A stretch of 64,000 bases of DNA from an uncultured Aquimarina sp. (GTDB taxonomy: Bacteria; Bacteroidota; Bacteroidia; Flavobacteriales; Flavobacteriaceae). This document shows positions 37,180 through 46,882 of this stretch, in pieces (the first letter of the stretch is position 1; each line of letters begins with the position of its first letter). Location of the stretch: NCBI RefSeq assembly GCF_947492965.1, contig NZ_CANLOZ010000001.1, positions 310,001-374,000 of the forward strand. Reading direction: 5' to 3'. Both the position numbers and the translations under genes were made by a program. Under the pieces are notes generated by a model that worked only from the letters and a program-made list of their open reading frames with translations, did no database searches and was not told the DNA's origin.

Positions 37180-38379
37180 ATGAGAAAAGAAAAAGGACAC
37201 ATCTTTGTTCCAATAATTATCGTTTTATTGTTGATTTTTACTGGTTGTAAAGACACTTCTACAGATAAAACTGAAGAAGAGATAGATGGAGGAAATACCA
37301 TTGTCAAATATTCTGATAGATTTTCATATTTGTTAGAATATCCAATAGATTCTATTGCCTTTCCTAGAAGTGCTGATGCAAATGGAGTCATAAAAAGGGT
37401 ACCATCAAAAGATTGGACAAGTGGTTTTTTTCCAGGAAGTCTTTGGAATATTTATAGGTTAACAGACGATACACGATATAGAGATAGAGCAAAAGAGTGG
37501 ACGGCATTTATTGAAAAAGAAAAGTATAATGATAAAACCCATGATATGGGATTTAAGGTGTTTTGCAGTTTTGGAAACGGATATAAAATACTAAATGATC
37601 CTACTTATAAGGATATTATTATTGCAAGTGCCAAAACATTATCTACACGCTATAACGATAAGATAGGGGCCATTCGATCTTGGGATTTTAATAAAGAAGA
37701 ATGGCAATTTCCAGTAATCATAGATAATATGATGAATTTGGAACTACTTTTCGAAGCTTCTAAGTATTCCCAAGATGAGAGATATTATGATATCGCAGAG
37801 CAACATGCCAAGACTACTCTAAAGAATCATTTTAGAACCGATAATAGTAGTTATCATGTTGTAGATTATGATACAATTACTGGTAATATAAGATCTAAAG
37901 TAACACACCAAGGTTTTGGAAAAGAATCTTCGTGGGCTAGAGGTCAAGCTTGGGGGCTTTATGGATATACCATGGCATATCGGTATACTGAGGGTACAGA
38001 GTTTTTAGAGCAAGCGAAAAAAATCGCAACATTTTTAATACATCATAATAGACTTCCGGAAGATGGAATTCCATATTGGGATTTTGATGCACCTAAAATT
38101 CCTAAGGAACCAAGAGATGCATCGGCGGCAGCAATAATTGCTTCTGCAATGATAGAATTATATGAATACACAACAGACAAAAAGTATTTAGAATTTTCCG
38201 ATAAGATCATGAGTAGTCTTTCTTCTGAAAACTATGTCATACAGCATAAAACTGAAGTGCCATTTATTTTAAATCATAGTACAGGAAATTGGCCTAAGAA
38301 TGATGAGATTAATGGCCCAATTAGTTACGCTGATTATTATTTTTTAGAAGCAATATTAAGAAGAAAAGCACTTAAATAA
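37180..38379 (+). CDS. GH88 unsaturated glucuronyl hydrolase, lipoprotein
   Basis: 399 residues with lipobox FTGC (Cys23), so probably periplasmic and membrane-anchored. Asp78 (SKDWTSGFFPGSLW) and Asp182 (VIIDNMMNLELLF) match the two catalytic aspartates of unsaturated glucuronyl hydrolase; HDMGF at 121-125 is also typical. It removes the 4,5-unsaturated uronic acid made by lyases, which turns into 5-keto-4-deoxyuronate for KduI. Overlaps the GH2 gene by one base (TAATG), so the two are translationally coupled. Confidence 0.92.
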   Translation: MRKEKGHIFVPIIIVLLLIFTGCKDTSTDKTEEEIDGGNTIVKYSDRFSYLLEYPIDSIAFPRSADANGVIKRVPSKDWTSGFFPGSLWNIYRLTDDTRYRDRAKEWTAFIEKEKYNDKTHDMGFKVFCSFGNGYKILNDPTYKDIIIASAKTLSTRYNDKIGAIRSWDFNKEEWQFPVIIDNMMNLELLFEASKYSQDERYYDIAEQHAKTTLKNHFRTDNSSYHVVDYDTITGNIRSKVTHQGFGKESSWARGQAWGLYGYTMAYRYTEGTEFLEQAKKIATFLIHHNRLPEDGIPYWDFDAPKIPKEPRDASAAAIIASAMIELYEYTTDKKYLEFSDKIMSSLSSENYVIQHKTEVPFILNHSTGNWPKNDEINGPISYADYYFLEAILRRKALK

Positions 38380-40808
38380 TGAAGAAAAATTGTAAATATA
38401 TAACTGATTTTTCTTCTTGTAAACACATCGGTGTTTTACTGTTTCTATTTATCTATTCTTACAGTTCGGCTCAGATATATCGATCAAAAGAAAACCTGAA
38501 TTCTGATTGGCAGTATTTAGAAAAAAATATAGAAACTATTGACCAACTAGCTGAGCAAAAGGATTGGATATCCATTAATTTGCCACATACCTGGAATAAC
38601 CATGATACGATGGATTTGGAACCAGGATATAGACGAAGTGCTAGCTGGTATAAGAAGGAAATTCAAATCAAAAATTTTAATGAAGATATAGCTTATGAGT
38701 TATATTTTGAAGGAGCGAATATAACCACTCAGTTATATGTAAATAATAACTTGGTAGGAAATCATATTGGAGGTTATATAGGGTTTTCTTTTGATATTAC
38801 GGATTATCTCAAAAACGGTAAGAATGAGATTTTGGTGAAGGTAGATAATAGTTATGATCCTGAAATTATACCTTCTCAAAAAAGTGACTTTTTTATTTAT
38901 GGAGGAATTACTAGAGATGTATGGTTGATTAAAAAGTATAAAACCCATATTTCGAACTTAAAAATTACTACTCCAAAGGTTTCTAAAGAAAGTGCTTCAT
39001 TACAAGTAGCTATAACTATTGAAGGAATACAAAAAGAAACAAAATATAAAGTAGAAGCTCAGCTGTTTGATCCGAACGGAAAAAAGATGCAAACTGTTTC
39101 TAAAACCATAAAGAATAAGCAATTTAATTTGGATTTTGAAAAGACTGCGAATCCTATCTTATGGGATATCGATGCTCCAAATTTATACCAAATACAATTG
39201 GTATTATTAGAGTCAGGAAAACAAATCGATAAGCTATCAGATCGGTTTGGTTTTCGTTGGTTCGAGTTTAAGCATAAAGGACCTTTTTACCTAAATGGTA
39301 GGAGAGTATTATTAAGAGGAACACACAGACACGAGGAACACGCTGGATATGGAGCCGCAATGCCTAATGAATTACATCAGAAGGACATTAAAGCTATTAA
39401 AGAGATGGGAGCTAACTTTATTAGGTTAGCTCACTATCCACAGGATCCAGAAGTCTATAAAATGTGTGATGAGTTAGGACTTTTAGTATGGGATGAACTG
39501 CCATGGTGTAGAGGTGGAATTGGTAATGAAAATTGGAAAAGGAATACCAAAACAATGTTAGAAGAAATTATCAATCAAAACTATAATCATCCAAGTATTA
39601 TAATATGGTCTTTGGGTAATGAAATTTATTGGTTGCCGGATTTTGAAGATGGAGATAATCAAGAAAAGATGAATACTTTTCTTAAAGAATTAAATACGCT
39701 ATCACACACTTTAGATCCTTACCGAAAAACAGCCATTAGAAAGTATTATGCTGGTTCGGATATTGTGGATGTTTTTTCACCATCTATATGGTCTGGATGG
39801 TATTCAGGTAGTTATATTACTTATGAAAGAGCTTTGAAGAAATATATAAAAGAGTATCCGCATTTTCTTCATGCGGAATATGGTGGTTCGAGTCATTATG
39901 GTAGGCATACAGAAACTCCGATAGATGGTTTAGGAGAAATGGATAATGATGGTTGGACCGAAGCTATTACCCAAACCGCTGTCACCAACATTGCTAAGAT
40001 TGGTGATTGGAGTGAGAATTACATAGTAGACCTATTTGATTGGCATTTAAAAACTTCTGAAACTACTCCATCTTTTGTTGGAAACGTACAATGGGCATTC
40101 AAGGATTTTGGAACACCATTACGACCAGAAAATGATATTCCCTATGTAAATCAAAAAGGAATTATGGATCGAGAAGGAAATCCAAAAGACGCTTATTATG
40201 TTTTTAAAAGCTATTGGGCCAAAGATCCATTTGTTTATATAGAATCTCATTCCTGGACAGAAAGACAAGGACCAAAAGACAAATCAAGAATCATGAATGT
40301 TTATAGTAACTGTGATGCCGTAGAGTTGTTTTTTAATGGGAAATCTTGTGGGAAGAAACAAAAGGATATCTCAGTGTTTCCTGCTTCTGGACTTACTTGG
40401 GAGGTTCTTTTTAAAGAAGGAGAAAACAAACTGAAAGCTGTGGGTTATAAAAATGGAGAGAAGGTGACAGATAGTGTGGATATTAATTATAGAAATAAGA
40501 AAAATGGAGTAGCTAATGCTCTGAATCTTTCCTATGAGAAAATGAATAACGGAAATTATTTGGTAATCGCAACAGCATTAGATAAAGAAGGGTTAAGATG
40601 TTTGGACTACGAAGAAAGAGTATATTTTCAATGTCTATCGGGTGGAGAAACTAAAAAGTTTATGGGGACACCGATGGGAAGTGAATCTATAAAAATGTCA
40701 AATGGAAAAGCAGTAATAGAAGTAATACCTCATAATGGAAAAGAAAAGATTAAAATGATGGTGTTGAACCAGAGTTTTAAAGGGACTTATTTAACCATAC
40801 CATTATGA
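38379..40808 (+). CDS. GH2 family glycoside hydrolase (beta-glucuronidase/beta-galactosidase type)
   Basis: 809 residues, exported (signal ending SYSSAQ). Sugar-binding jelly roll (about 30-200), Ig-like domain, TIM barrel with HPSIIIWSLGNE (acid/base Glu415) and HAEYGG (nucleophile Glu500), then C-terminal Ig-like domains with ELFFNGKSCGKK. Specificity within GH2 cannot be read from these motifs. Because UxaC is encoded next door and needs free glucuronate, a beta-glucuronidase role is attractive, but beta-galactosidase is possible. Last gene of the susCD operon. Confidence 0.85.
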   Translation: MKKNCKYITDFSSCKHIGVLLFLFIYSYSSAQIYRSKENLNSDWQYLEKNIETIDQLAEQKDWISINLPHTWNNHDTMDLEPGYRRSASWYKKEIQIKNFNEDIAYELYFEGANITTQLYVNNNLVGNHIGGYIGFSFDITDYLKNGKNEILVKVDNSYDPEIIPSQKSDFFIYGGITRDVWLIKKYKTHISNLKITTPKVSKESASLQVAITIEGIQKETKYKVEAQLFDPNGKKMQTVSKTIKNKQFNLDFEKTANPILWDIDAPNLYQIQLVLLESGKQIDKLSDRFGFRWFEFKHKGPFYLNGRRVLLRGTHRHEEHAGYGAAMPNELHQKDIKAIKEMGANFIRLAHYPQDPEVYKMCDELGLLVWDELPWCRGGIGNENWKRNTKTMLEEIINQNYNHPSIIIWSLGNEIYWLPDFEDGDNQEKMNTFLKELNTLSHTLDPYRKTAIRKYYAGSDIVDVFSPSIWSGWYSGSYITYERALKKYIKEYPHFLHAEYGGSSHYGRHTETPIDGLGEMDNDGWTEAITQTAVTNIAKIGDWSENYIVDLFDWHLKTSETTPSFVGNVQWAFKDFGTPLRPENDIPYVNQKGIMDREGNPKDAYYVFKSYWAKDPFVYIESHSWTERQGPKDKSRIMNVYSNCDAVELFFNGKSCGKKQKDISVFPASGLTWEVLFKEGENKLKAVGYKNGEKVTDSVDINYRNKKNGVANALNLSYEKMNNGNYLVIATALDKEGLRCLDYEERVYFQCLSGGETKKFMGTPMGSESIKMSNGKAVIEVIPHNGKEKIKMMVLNQSFKGTYLTIPL

Positions 40809-40888
40809 TTAAATAGAGTTCTCACATTTTGTTAGTTTTTGAATTGTTTTTAGGGGAGTTATCTTTCGGGATTTCTTCCCTAATACTT

Positions 40889-42298
40889 TTAAAAAGGAAA
40901 GTATGCTTTTGCATTATAAAAACAGATATCAGCAACAATTTTACCTAACCATTTTTCATCTTTGGGAAGCATACCATTCTCTACATCATCTCCCAATAGA
41001 TTGCAGAGAATACGACGAAAATAATCATGTCTTGGAAAAGACAGGAAACTTCTAGAATCTGTAAGCATACCAACAAAACAACTAAGCATCCCTAAGTTGG
41101 ATACAGTATTTAGATGCTTTTCTATTCCATCCTTTTGGTCTAAAAACCACCAGGCAGCACCATATTGAACCTTTCCTTTTATGGATCCATCGTTAAAATT
41201 ACCAGCCATTGTCGCAAAAACCTCATTTTGCGAAGGATTTAAATTATATAATATTGTTTTAGATAGTTGATCAGATTTGTCTAAAGAGTTTAAGAACTTG
41301 CTTAAGTTTTTGGCTTGCAAAAAATCGCCAATAGAGTCAAAACCTGTATCAGGACCAAGCTTATGAAGAAGTCTGGAGTTGTTATTTCGTATTGCTCCTA
41401 AATGGAATTGTTGTACCCATCCTCTTTTATGATAAGAAGTACATAAAAAATAAAGGACTTGATATGTAAAATGGTGTATCTCGCCATTTTCAAGAGGTTT
41501 TTTAGATTGTATCTTTTTAAAAATACTGTCGATAGAATAGTTTTCTTCTAGCTCAAAAGACAGTGTTTCTAAACCGTGATCAGCCAACCTACAACCTAAT
41601 TGATGGAAATAATCAATTCTGCTTTCCAAGGCTGTTAAAAGATCATCAAATGAATTTATCTGTATGTTTGATGCATCACTAAGCTGATCTAGATATTGTA
41701 AATAAGTATTTGAATCCTGAATAGTATAGGCTTTATCTGGTCTAAAAGTAGGTAACAGCTCCATAGATTTTTTCTGAGTAGCATAACTGTTATGATACTT
41801 TAAGTCATCTATTGGATCATCAGTAGTACATACAGTGATTACATTATTCATTTCCAATAACCCTTGTGTCGAATGATTCGGCATTTGCAGCTGTTCATTG
41901 GTTAATTCATAAATTTTATCTACTGTAGTTGGAGATAGTATTTCAGAGATAGAAAAGTATTTCATTAACTCCATTTGTGACCAATGAAATAATGGATTTC
42001 GAATGGTATAAGGTACTGTTTCGGACCATTTTAAGAACTTGTCCTTATCAGTGGCTTTTCCTGTAATAAAGTCTTCAGAAATTCCAAGCGTTCTCATGGC
42101 ACGCCATTTATAATGATCACCATGAAGCCATGCTTCGGTGATGGTATTAAAATTTGTATTCTCACAAATATCTTTTGGGGATAAATGATTATGATAATCT
42201 ATAATCGGTAGGTTTTTTGCGTAGGTATGATATAGAATTTTAGAAAAATCATTTTGTAATAAGAAATCATCATTTATAAAAGGAGGCTTAGCACTCAT
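40889..42298 (-). CDS. uxaC: Glucuronate isomerase
   Basis: 469 residues, the length of the E. coli enzyme. The N-terminal metal motif IIDYHNHLSP and a later PTFRPDKAY and FVGMLTDSRSFLSFPRHDYFRR region are characteristic. It converts D-glucuronate to D-fructuronate (or galacturonate to tagaturonate); UxuA nearby and no UxaA/UxaB favour the glucuronate branch. It converges on the GH2 gene with an 80-base gap and is separated from the main catabolic operon. Confidence 0.94.
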   Translation of the reverse strand: MSAKPPFINDDFLLQNDFSKILYHTYAKNLPIIDYHNHLSPKDICENTNFNTITEAWLHGDHYKWRAMRTLGISEDFITGKATDKDKFLKWSETVPYTIRNPLFHWSQMELMKYFSISEILSPTTVDKIYELTNEQLQMPNHSTQGLLEMNNVITVCTTDDPIDDLKYHNSYATQKKSMELLPTFRPDKAYTIQDSNTYLQYLDQLSDASNIQINSFDDLLTALESRIDYFHQLGCRLADHGLETLSFELEENYSIDSIFKKIQSKKPLENGEIHHFTYQVLYFLCTSYHKRGWVQQFHLGAIRNNNSRLLHKLGPDTGFDSIGDFLQAKNLSKFLNSLDKSDQLSKTILYNLNPSQNEVFATMAGNFNDGSIKGKVQYGAAWWFLDQKDGIEKHLNTVSNLGMLSCFVGMLTDSRSFLSFPRHDYFRRILCNLLGDDVENGMLPKDEKWLGKIVADICFYNAKAYFPF

Positions 42299-42403
42299 GT
42301 TATCTGTTCTTTATTTGTGAACGCAATATAAATAGTTGCAGGAGTCTAATGATCTACTTTAGGGTAGTGGATTGTTCAATTCACTAATATTAAAACTGTA
42401 AAT

Positions 42404-42434
42404 AAAAAAGACTTCAGTAATGAAGCCTTTTTTT
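42404..42434 (-). terminator. Rho-independent terminator of the mscS-like gene
   Basis: Bases 42404-42416 pair with 42421-42434 (twelve pairs around one mismatch) with a GTAA loop; on the minus strand the 3' side is a run of T. It begins about 26 bases after the stop of the mechanosensitive channel gene. Confidence 0.75.
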
Positions 42435-42459
42435 AAGTTATACAAAGTTCTAATATACG

Positions 42460-43275
42460 TTAGTTTACGTTATGGATATGAACGTCTCGCTGTGGATAAG
42501 GTATAGAGATACCAGCAGCATCTAATGCATTTTTAGAATCTTCTAGAGCGCTAAAATATACATCCCAATAATCATCAACATTTGCAAAAGGTCTCACAAC
42601 TAAATTAACTGCATTGTCTCCTAACTCGCTTACCGCTACTGTTGGTGCAGGATCTTTTAATACTTTAGGATTATCAGTTAGCACTTTCATTACTACATCT
42701 TTCGCTTTTTTCATATCATCTCCGTATCCGATTCCAATATTCAGATCAACTCTTAATTTACCTTGAGAGGTGTAATTAATAATGTTTCCATTAGATAAAG
42801 TTCCATTTGGAACAATAGCTTCTTTATTTTCTGGGGTGGATAATTTTGTAGTGAAAATTTCTATTTCCTTAACTACACCTAATACTCCTTGTGCCTCAAT
42901 TAAATCCCCAATCTTAAAAGGTTTGAAAATCATAATAAGTACACCGCCTGCAAAATTTGCTAAAGAACCTTGCAAAGCTAATCCAACTGCTAAACCTGCA
43001 GCAGCAATAATAGCAGCAAAAGAGGTAGTTTCTACACCAACTGTTCCAAGAACAGCAAGGATTAATACAATTTTTAATATCCAACCAAGTAGATTGGCAA
43101 GGAATTTTTGCAAACTTTCGTCATAATTGCGGACGGACATTAGTTTAGTAATTCCCTTTATTAATTTTTTAATAATCCAGGAACCAATGATCCAAATAAG
43201 AATTGCACCAACAACTTTTGGTCCAAAATCTACAATAAAATCTAATCCTTTATCTATCCATTCTTGAATATCCAT
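42460..43275 (-). CDS. mscS: Small-conductance mechanosensitive ion channel (MscS family)
   Basis: 271 residues. Three N-terminal membrane segments followed by the pore helix pattern AAAGLAVGLALQGSLANFAGGVLI and the beta-domain with FKIGDLIEAQG, ending in an alpha/beta domain. It releases solutes on osmotic down-shock. Single gene, not linked to the uronate locus. Confidence 0.93.
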   Translation of the reverse strand: MDIQEWIDKGLDFIVDFGPKVVGAILIWIIGSWIIKKLIKGITKLMSVRNYDESLQKFLANLLGWILKIVLILAVLGTVGVETTSFAAIIAAAGLAVGLALQGSLANFAGGVLIMIFKPFKIGDLIEAQGVLGVVKEIEIFTTKLSTPENKEAIVPNGTLSNGNIINYTSQGKLRVDLNIGIGYGDDMKKAKDVVMKVLTDNPKVLKDPAPTVAVSELGDNAVNLVVRPFANVDDYWDVYFSALEDSKNALDAAGISIPYPQRDVHIHNVN

Positions 43276-43493
43276 GAGCCAATTTTTAAATTAATTATCT
43301 GTTATGTATTAAAATTAAGGATTTAAAGTTTTTGTTGGGTTTATTTTTTTCTAAGAATCCTAAATATTCGATAAAGAACAAATCGCTGCTTTAAAAGGTA
43401 AATAATCCTAATTTTTTTATAAGAGTTCCTACAATACTTCTAGATTATTCTTTTTAATCGTACATTACGCAACCTCAAAAAAAAGCGAAATTT

Positions 43494-44078
43494 ATGTCTG
43501 AGTTTATGTATTTTTTTAAAGCTGGTTTTTTCCATGTATTGGATTGGGAAGCTTATGATCATATTCTATTTTTTATAGTACTTATAGTAGCATATAATTT
43601 CAATGATTGGAAACGAGTATTCACGCTGGTTACCTTGTTTACTCTTGGTCATACCGCCTCATTATTTTTAGCCGCCTATGATATAGTTTCGGTAAACTCA
43701 AAACTAGTAGAGTTTCTAATACCAATTACCATTTTAATTACAGCATTATTTAATGTAATTACTGCGAAAAATTCGACTAAGCAAGATAGAATAGGTGTTC
43801 TTTATGCAGTTACAGTCTTTTTTGGATTAATACATGGTTTAGGTTTTTCGAGGTATTTTGATTTAATCAGTACCATGGGAGAATATAAAGTACTTTCTAT
43901 ATTAGAATTTGCGCTGGGTATAGAAATATCACAAATAATAGTTGTGCTAATTGTTTTAGTACTTGGTTTTGTTGTTCAAACTGTTTTTAGATTTTCTAAA
44001 AGAGATTGGATCTTAGTGATTTCATCCATAGTAATCGGAATGGTAATTCCCATGATTATATCCAATAGAATATGGTAA
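43494..44078 (+). CDS. HupE/UreJ-like membrane protein
   Basis: 194 residues with about six membrane segments. The FKAGFFHVLDWEAYDHILFF, FTLGHTASLFLA and FFGLIHGLGFS motifs, with conserved His residues, are those of the HupE/UreJ_2 group, some of which are nickel or cobalt permeases. No hydrogenase or urease genes are nearby, so the metal role is uncertain. Confidence 0.75.
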   Translation: MSEFMYFFKAGFFHVLDWEAYDHILFFIVLIVAYNFNDWKRVFTLVTLFTLGHTASLFLAAYDIVSVNSKLVEFLIPITILITALFNVITAKNSTKQDRIGVLYAVTVFFGLIHGLGFSRYFDLISTMGEYKVLSILEFALGIEISQIIVVLIVLVLGFVVQTVFRFSKRDWILVISSIVIGMVIPMIISNRIW

Positions 44079-44095
44079 TTATTTATTAATTAGGG

Positions 44096-44126
44096 TTGTA
44101 TTTGACACATAGTCATAATATATTCG
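44096..44126 (+). promoter_or_regulatory. Putative promoter for dCMP deaminase-S41 operon
   Basis: TTG at 44096-44098 and TATATTCG at 44119-44126 (one mismatch to TAnnTTTG) are separated by 20 bases, within the Bacteroidota range. The start codon is 37 bases further. Confidence 0.35.
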
Positions 44127-44163
44127 TAGTTTATTAGATAGTAATACAATCCAATTTTTCTAT

Positions 44164-44595
44164 ATGCCCAAATCGAAACAATTAAAGTATGATAAAGCTT
44201 ACCTAAGAATTGCCAGAGAATGGGGTAAACTGTCACATTGTGAAAGAAAAAAAGTTGGTGCGGTTATTGTAAAAGATAGAATGATCATTTCTGATGGGTT
44301 CAACGGAACACCCACAGGTTTTGAGAATCCGTGCGAAGATGAAGAAGGATATACTAAGTGGTATGTGCTTCATGCAGAGGCGAATGCTATTTTAAAAGTT
44401 GCGTCGTCAACACAATCTTGTAAAGGAGCAACTTTATATATTACTTTATCTCCTTGCAAAGAGTGTAGTAAGTTAATTCATCAGGCAGGAATTAAAAGAA
44501 TTGTATATCAGAATGGATATAAAGATAATTCAGGGCTTTTGTTTTTAGAGAAAGCTGGTGTGGAAATAGAACAGATAACTGACTTGGAAGATTAA
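44164..44595 (+). CDS. Deoxycytidylate (dCMP) deaminase family protein
   Basis: 143 residues. Zinc-dependent deaminase fold with HAEANAIL and SPCKECSKLI (the His/Glu and two Cys of the zinc site) and an N-terminal SHCERKKVGAVIVKD pattern. Family role is deamination of dCMP to dUMP for dTTP synthesis. Overlaps the following protease gene by one base (TAATG). Confidence 0.9.
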   Translation: MPKSKQLKYDKAYLRIAREWGKLSHCERKKVGAVIVKDRMIISDGFNGTPTGFENPCEDEEGYTKWYVLHAEANAILKVASSTQSCKGATLYITLSPCKECSKLIHQAGIKRIVYQNGYKDNSGLLFLEKAGVEIEQITDLED

Positions 44596-46175
44596 TGGGT
44601 TATTCAAAAAAATATTTGCCATTATTTATTGGTTTAGCGATGGGAGTTGGAGTTTTTTTAGGTAGTAAACTCAACTTTAGTAACCCATCTGCTAAGCTGT
44701 TTTCTTACAATGCCAAGAAGGAAAAATTAAATAGACTTATAGATTATATAGACTATGAGTATGTGGATGAAATTAATACAGATAGCATTGTAGACGTTAC
44801 TGTTAATCGAATTTTAGAAAATCTTGATCCACATTCTGTATACATCCCACCAGAAGAGCTTGAAGGTATTACAGAGAGTATGCAGGGAGATTTTATCGGA
44901 ATAGGTGTAAGTTATTATCCATATAGAGATACTATTTCAGTTATTAATACTATTAAAGGTGGGCCCAGCGAAAAATCTGGAATTTTAGCTGGTGATCGCA
45001 TTCTTATGGCGGATCAAGATACTTTGTATGGTGAACGATTAAGAAGAGATCGATTAGCAGATAAACTTAAAGGAGAATTAAATAGTCAGGTACAACTAAA
45101 AGTATATCGAAGGGGAAAAGGTGTTTTTGATGTTGTGGTAAAGAGAGGAAGAGTTCCCTTGCAAAGTGTTGATGCTAGTTATATGCTTCAAGAAAAGATG
45201 GGGTATATCAAAGTGAACCGATTTGCAGAAACGACCTATACTGAGTTTAAAAGAGCATTAGATTCTTTACAGGATATGGGAGCAGAGACTTTGGTAGTTG
45301 ATCTTAGAGATAATGGTGGTGGATTTATTGCGCCAGCACTAAAAATGGCAGATGAGTTCTTAAAAGATGATGAGCTTATTATGTTTACTAAAAACAAAAA
45401 AGGAGCCATCGAAAATAATTATGCAACTAAGAACGGAAGTTTCGAAAAAGGAGATATCTATGTTCTGATAAATGAAAACTCTGCTTCTGCCAGCGAAATT
45501 TTTGCTGGAGCTATACAAGATAATGATAGAGGTACGATCGTAGGAAGAAGGTCTTACGGAAAAGGACTTGTACAAAGAGAAATGGCATTGGGCGATGGTA
45601 GTGCTATTAGATTAACTATTTCAAGATATTACACGCCTACAGGAAGATCCATTCAGAAACCTTATAGTAATGGGAATAAAGAGTATTTTAATGAATATTT
45701 AGAGAGGTATAAAAATGGGGAATTACAAAATGCGGACAGCATTCAGGTGGCAGATTCCTTAAAATTTAAAACTCCTGGAGGTAAAACGGTTTACGGAGGT
45801 GGTGGAATAATACCAGATATATTTGTGAGTAAGGACACAACCAGAGTTGGTGAAACATTAGATTATATGTTGCGCTCTGGTAGAATGGGAGGATATATAT
45901 TTGAAGAATTAGATAAGAAAAGAGAATACTATAACCAATTAACAAAAGACCAGTTCAAAGAAGAAATCCAAATAGACAATGAGTTCGCGGAAGGATTTTT
46001 GGCCTACACAAGAAGAAATGGGGTTGATTTAAAACTTAATAATTATAGAGAACAATTAAAAAAGTATCTAAAGGCAATTATGGCACAACAGTTATTTGGT
46101 ACGAATGAGTTCGAAAAAATTATTAATCAGGATGATAAAATGATTCAAAAGGTTTTATCCCTTTCACCGGAGTAA
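44595..46175 (+). CDS. C-terminal processing peptidase (S41 family) with PDZ domain
   Basis: 526 residues. N-terminal membrane anchor or signal (about 6-26), PDZ domain (about 90-180), then the S41 core with ENSASASEIFAGA (catalytic Ser) and YGKGLVQ (Lys of the Ser-Lys dyad). These periplasmic proteases trim or degrade exported proteins. Coupled to the dCMP deaminase gene by a one-base overlap, a common arrangement in flavobacteria. Confidence 0.93.
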   Translation: MGYSKKYLPLFIGLAMGVGVFLGSKLNFSNPSAKLFSYNAKKEKLNRLIDYIDYEYVDEINTDSIVDVTVNRILENLDPHSVYIPPEELEGITESMQGDFIGIGVSYYPYRDTISVINTIKGGPSEKSGILAGDRILMADQDTLYGERLRRDRLADKLKGELNSQVQLKVYRRGKGVFDVVVKRGRVPLQSVDASYMLQEKMGYIKVNRFAETTYTEFKRALDSLQDMGAETLVVDLRDNGGGFIAPALKMADEFLKDDELIMFTKNKKGAIENNYATKNGSFEKGDIYVLINENSASASEIFAGAIQDNDRGTIVGRRSYGKGLVQREMALGDGSAIRLTISRYYTPTGRSIQKPYSNGNKEYFNEYLERYKNGELQNADSIQVADSLKFKTPGGKTVYGGGGIIPDIFVSKDTTRVGETLDYMLRSGRMGGYIFEELDKKREYYNQLTKDQFKEEIQIDNEFAEGFLAYTRRNGVDLKLNNYREQLKKYLKAIMAQQLFGTNEFEKIINQDDKMIQKVLSLSPE

Positions 46176-46299
46176 TTATTTAGACGTTCTCGTATTGGGA
46201 TCAATCCTATGTCCCCAAAAATTACTAAGTCGTTAAGAAAACTGATGTTTCAAAAGGTTATGCTTGTTCTTTTCTTAATGTTTTTGTTAATAAGAGCTA

Positions 46300-46307
46300 T
46301 AACTTTG
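46300..46307 (+). promoter_or_regulatory. Putative -7 promoter element
   Basis: TAACTTTG matches TAnnTTTG exactly, 52 bases before the start of the small membrane protein gene. The -33 region is not obvious. Confidence 0.35.
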
Positions 46308-46359
46308 GTTATATTAACATTTTAGTAGTATTTTTAATACAAAAAGCGACCCCCAAAAT

Positions 46360-46674
46360 ATGTCAGAATTATCAGAATACCTTCTTGCTATTGCGCTCTG
46401 TTCTCCCGTTTTCTTTTTTATTATTGCGGTTGGATTTAGATTGCTAGATAATAGTGCGTCTTTATTTCTTGATAATGAGATTTTAGTTGATTCCTCTTAC
46501 GTTTCAGGAGATTTAATTAGGGAACACATAGAAAGTACAGAAGATACGAAACTAAAAAAGGCATTAAAAACCTCTTTGATTTTTAGAAAATTACATAATT
46601 TCTTTATGATTCTTGCTGTGGTTTCGGTACCACCAGTAATTATTGCCTGCTTTCTAATTACTTTTATTGCGTAA
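46360..46674 (+). CDS. Small membrane protein, function unknown
   Basis: 104 residues with an N-terminal membrane segment (about 8-27) and a C-terminal one (about 80-103), separated by a charged stretch of about 50 residues. Not recognised. The gene converges on the marC operon with seven bases between stops. Confidence 0.7.
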   Translation: MSELSEYLLAIALCSPVFFFIIAVGFRLLDNSASLFLDNEILVDSSYVSGDLIREHIESTEDTKLKKALKTSLIFRKLHNFFMILAVVSVPPVIIACFLITFIA

Positions 46675-46681
46675 CCCTTAT

Positions 46682-46882
46682 TTATCTTTTTCCATATTTC
46701 TGCTGAATAGTTCTAGAAACTAATAATATAAGTAATAGAACAATGACACATGCAGAAGCAATAATACTCATTAAAGCTGTTTTGCTATCTCCTAGTAACA
46801 GGTTGCTGAAATCTAAAACAGTAGCATTGTAGATAATCAAGGAAACACCAATAAGTATTAACGTATAAATAAAATATTTCAT
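46682..46882 (-). CDS. Small two-helix membrane protein, function unknown
   Basis: 66 residues with two membrane segments (about 3-20 and 38-58) and a basic C-terminus (QQKYGKR). Its start overlaps the marC stop by one base (TGATG), so it is probably made together with MarC. Not recognised further. Confidence 0.65.
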   Translation of the reverse strand: MKYFIYTLILIGVSLIIYNATVLDFSNLLLGDSKTALMSIIASACVIVLLLILLVSRTIQQKYGKR

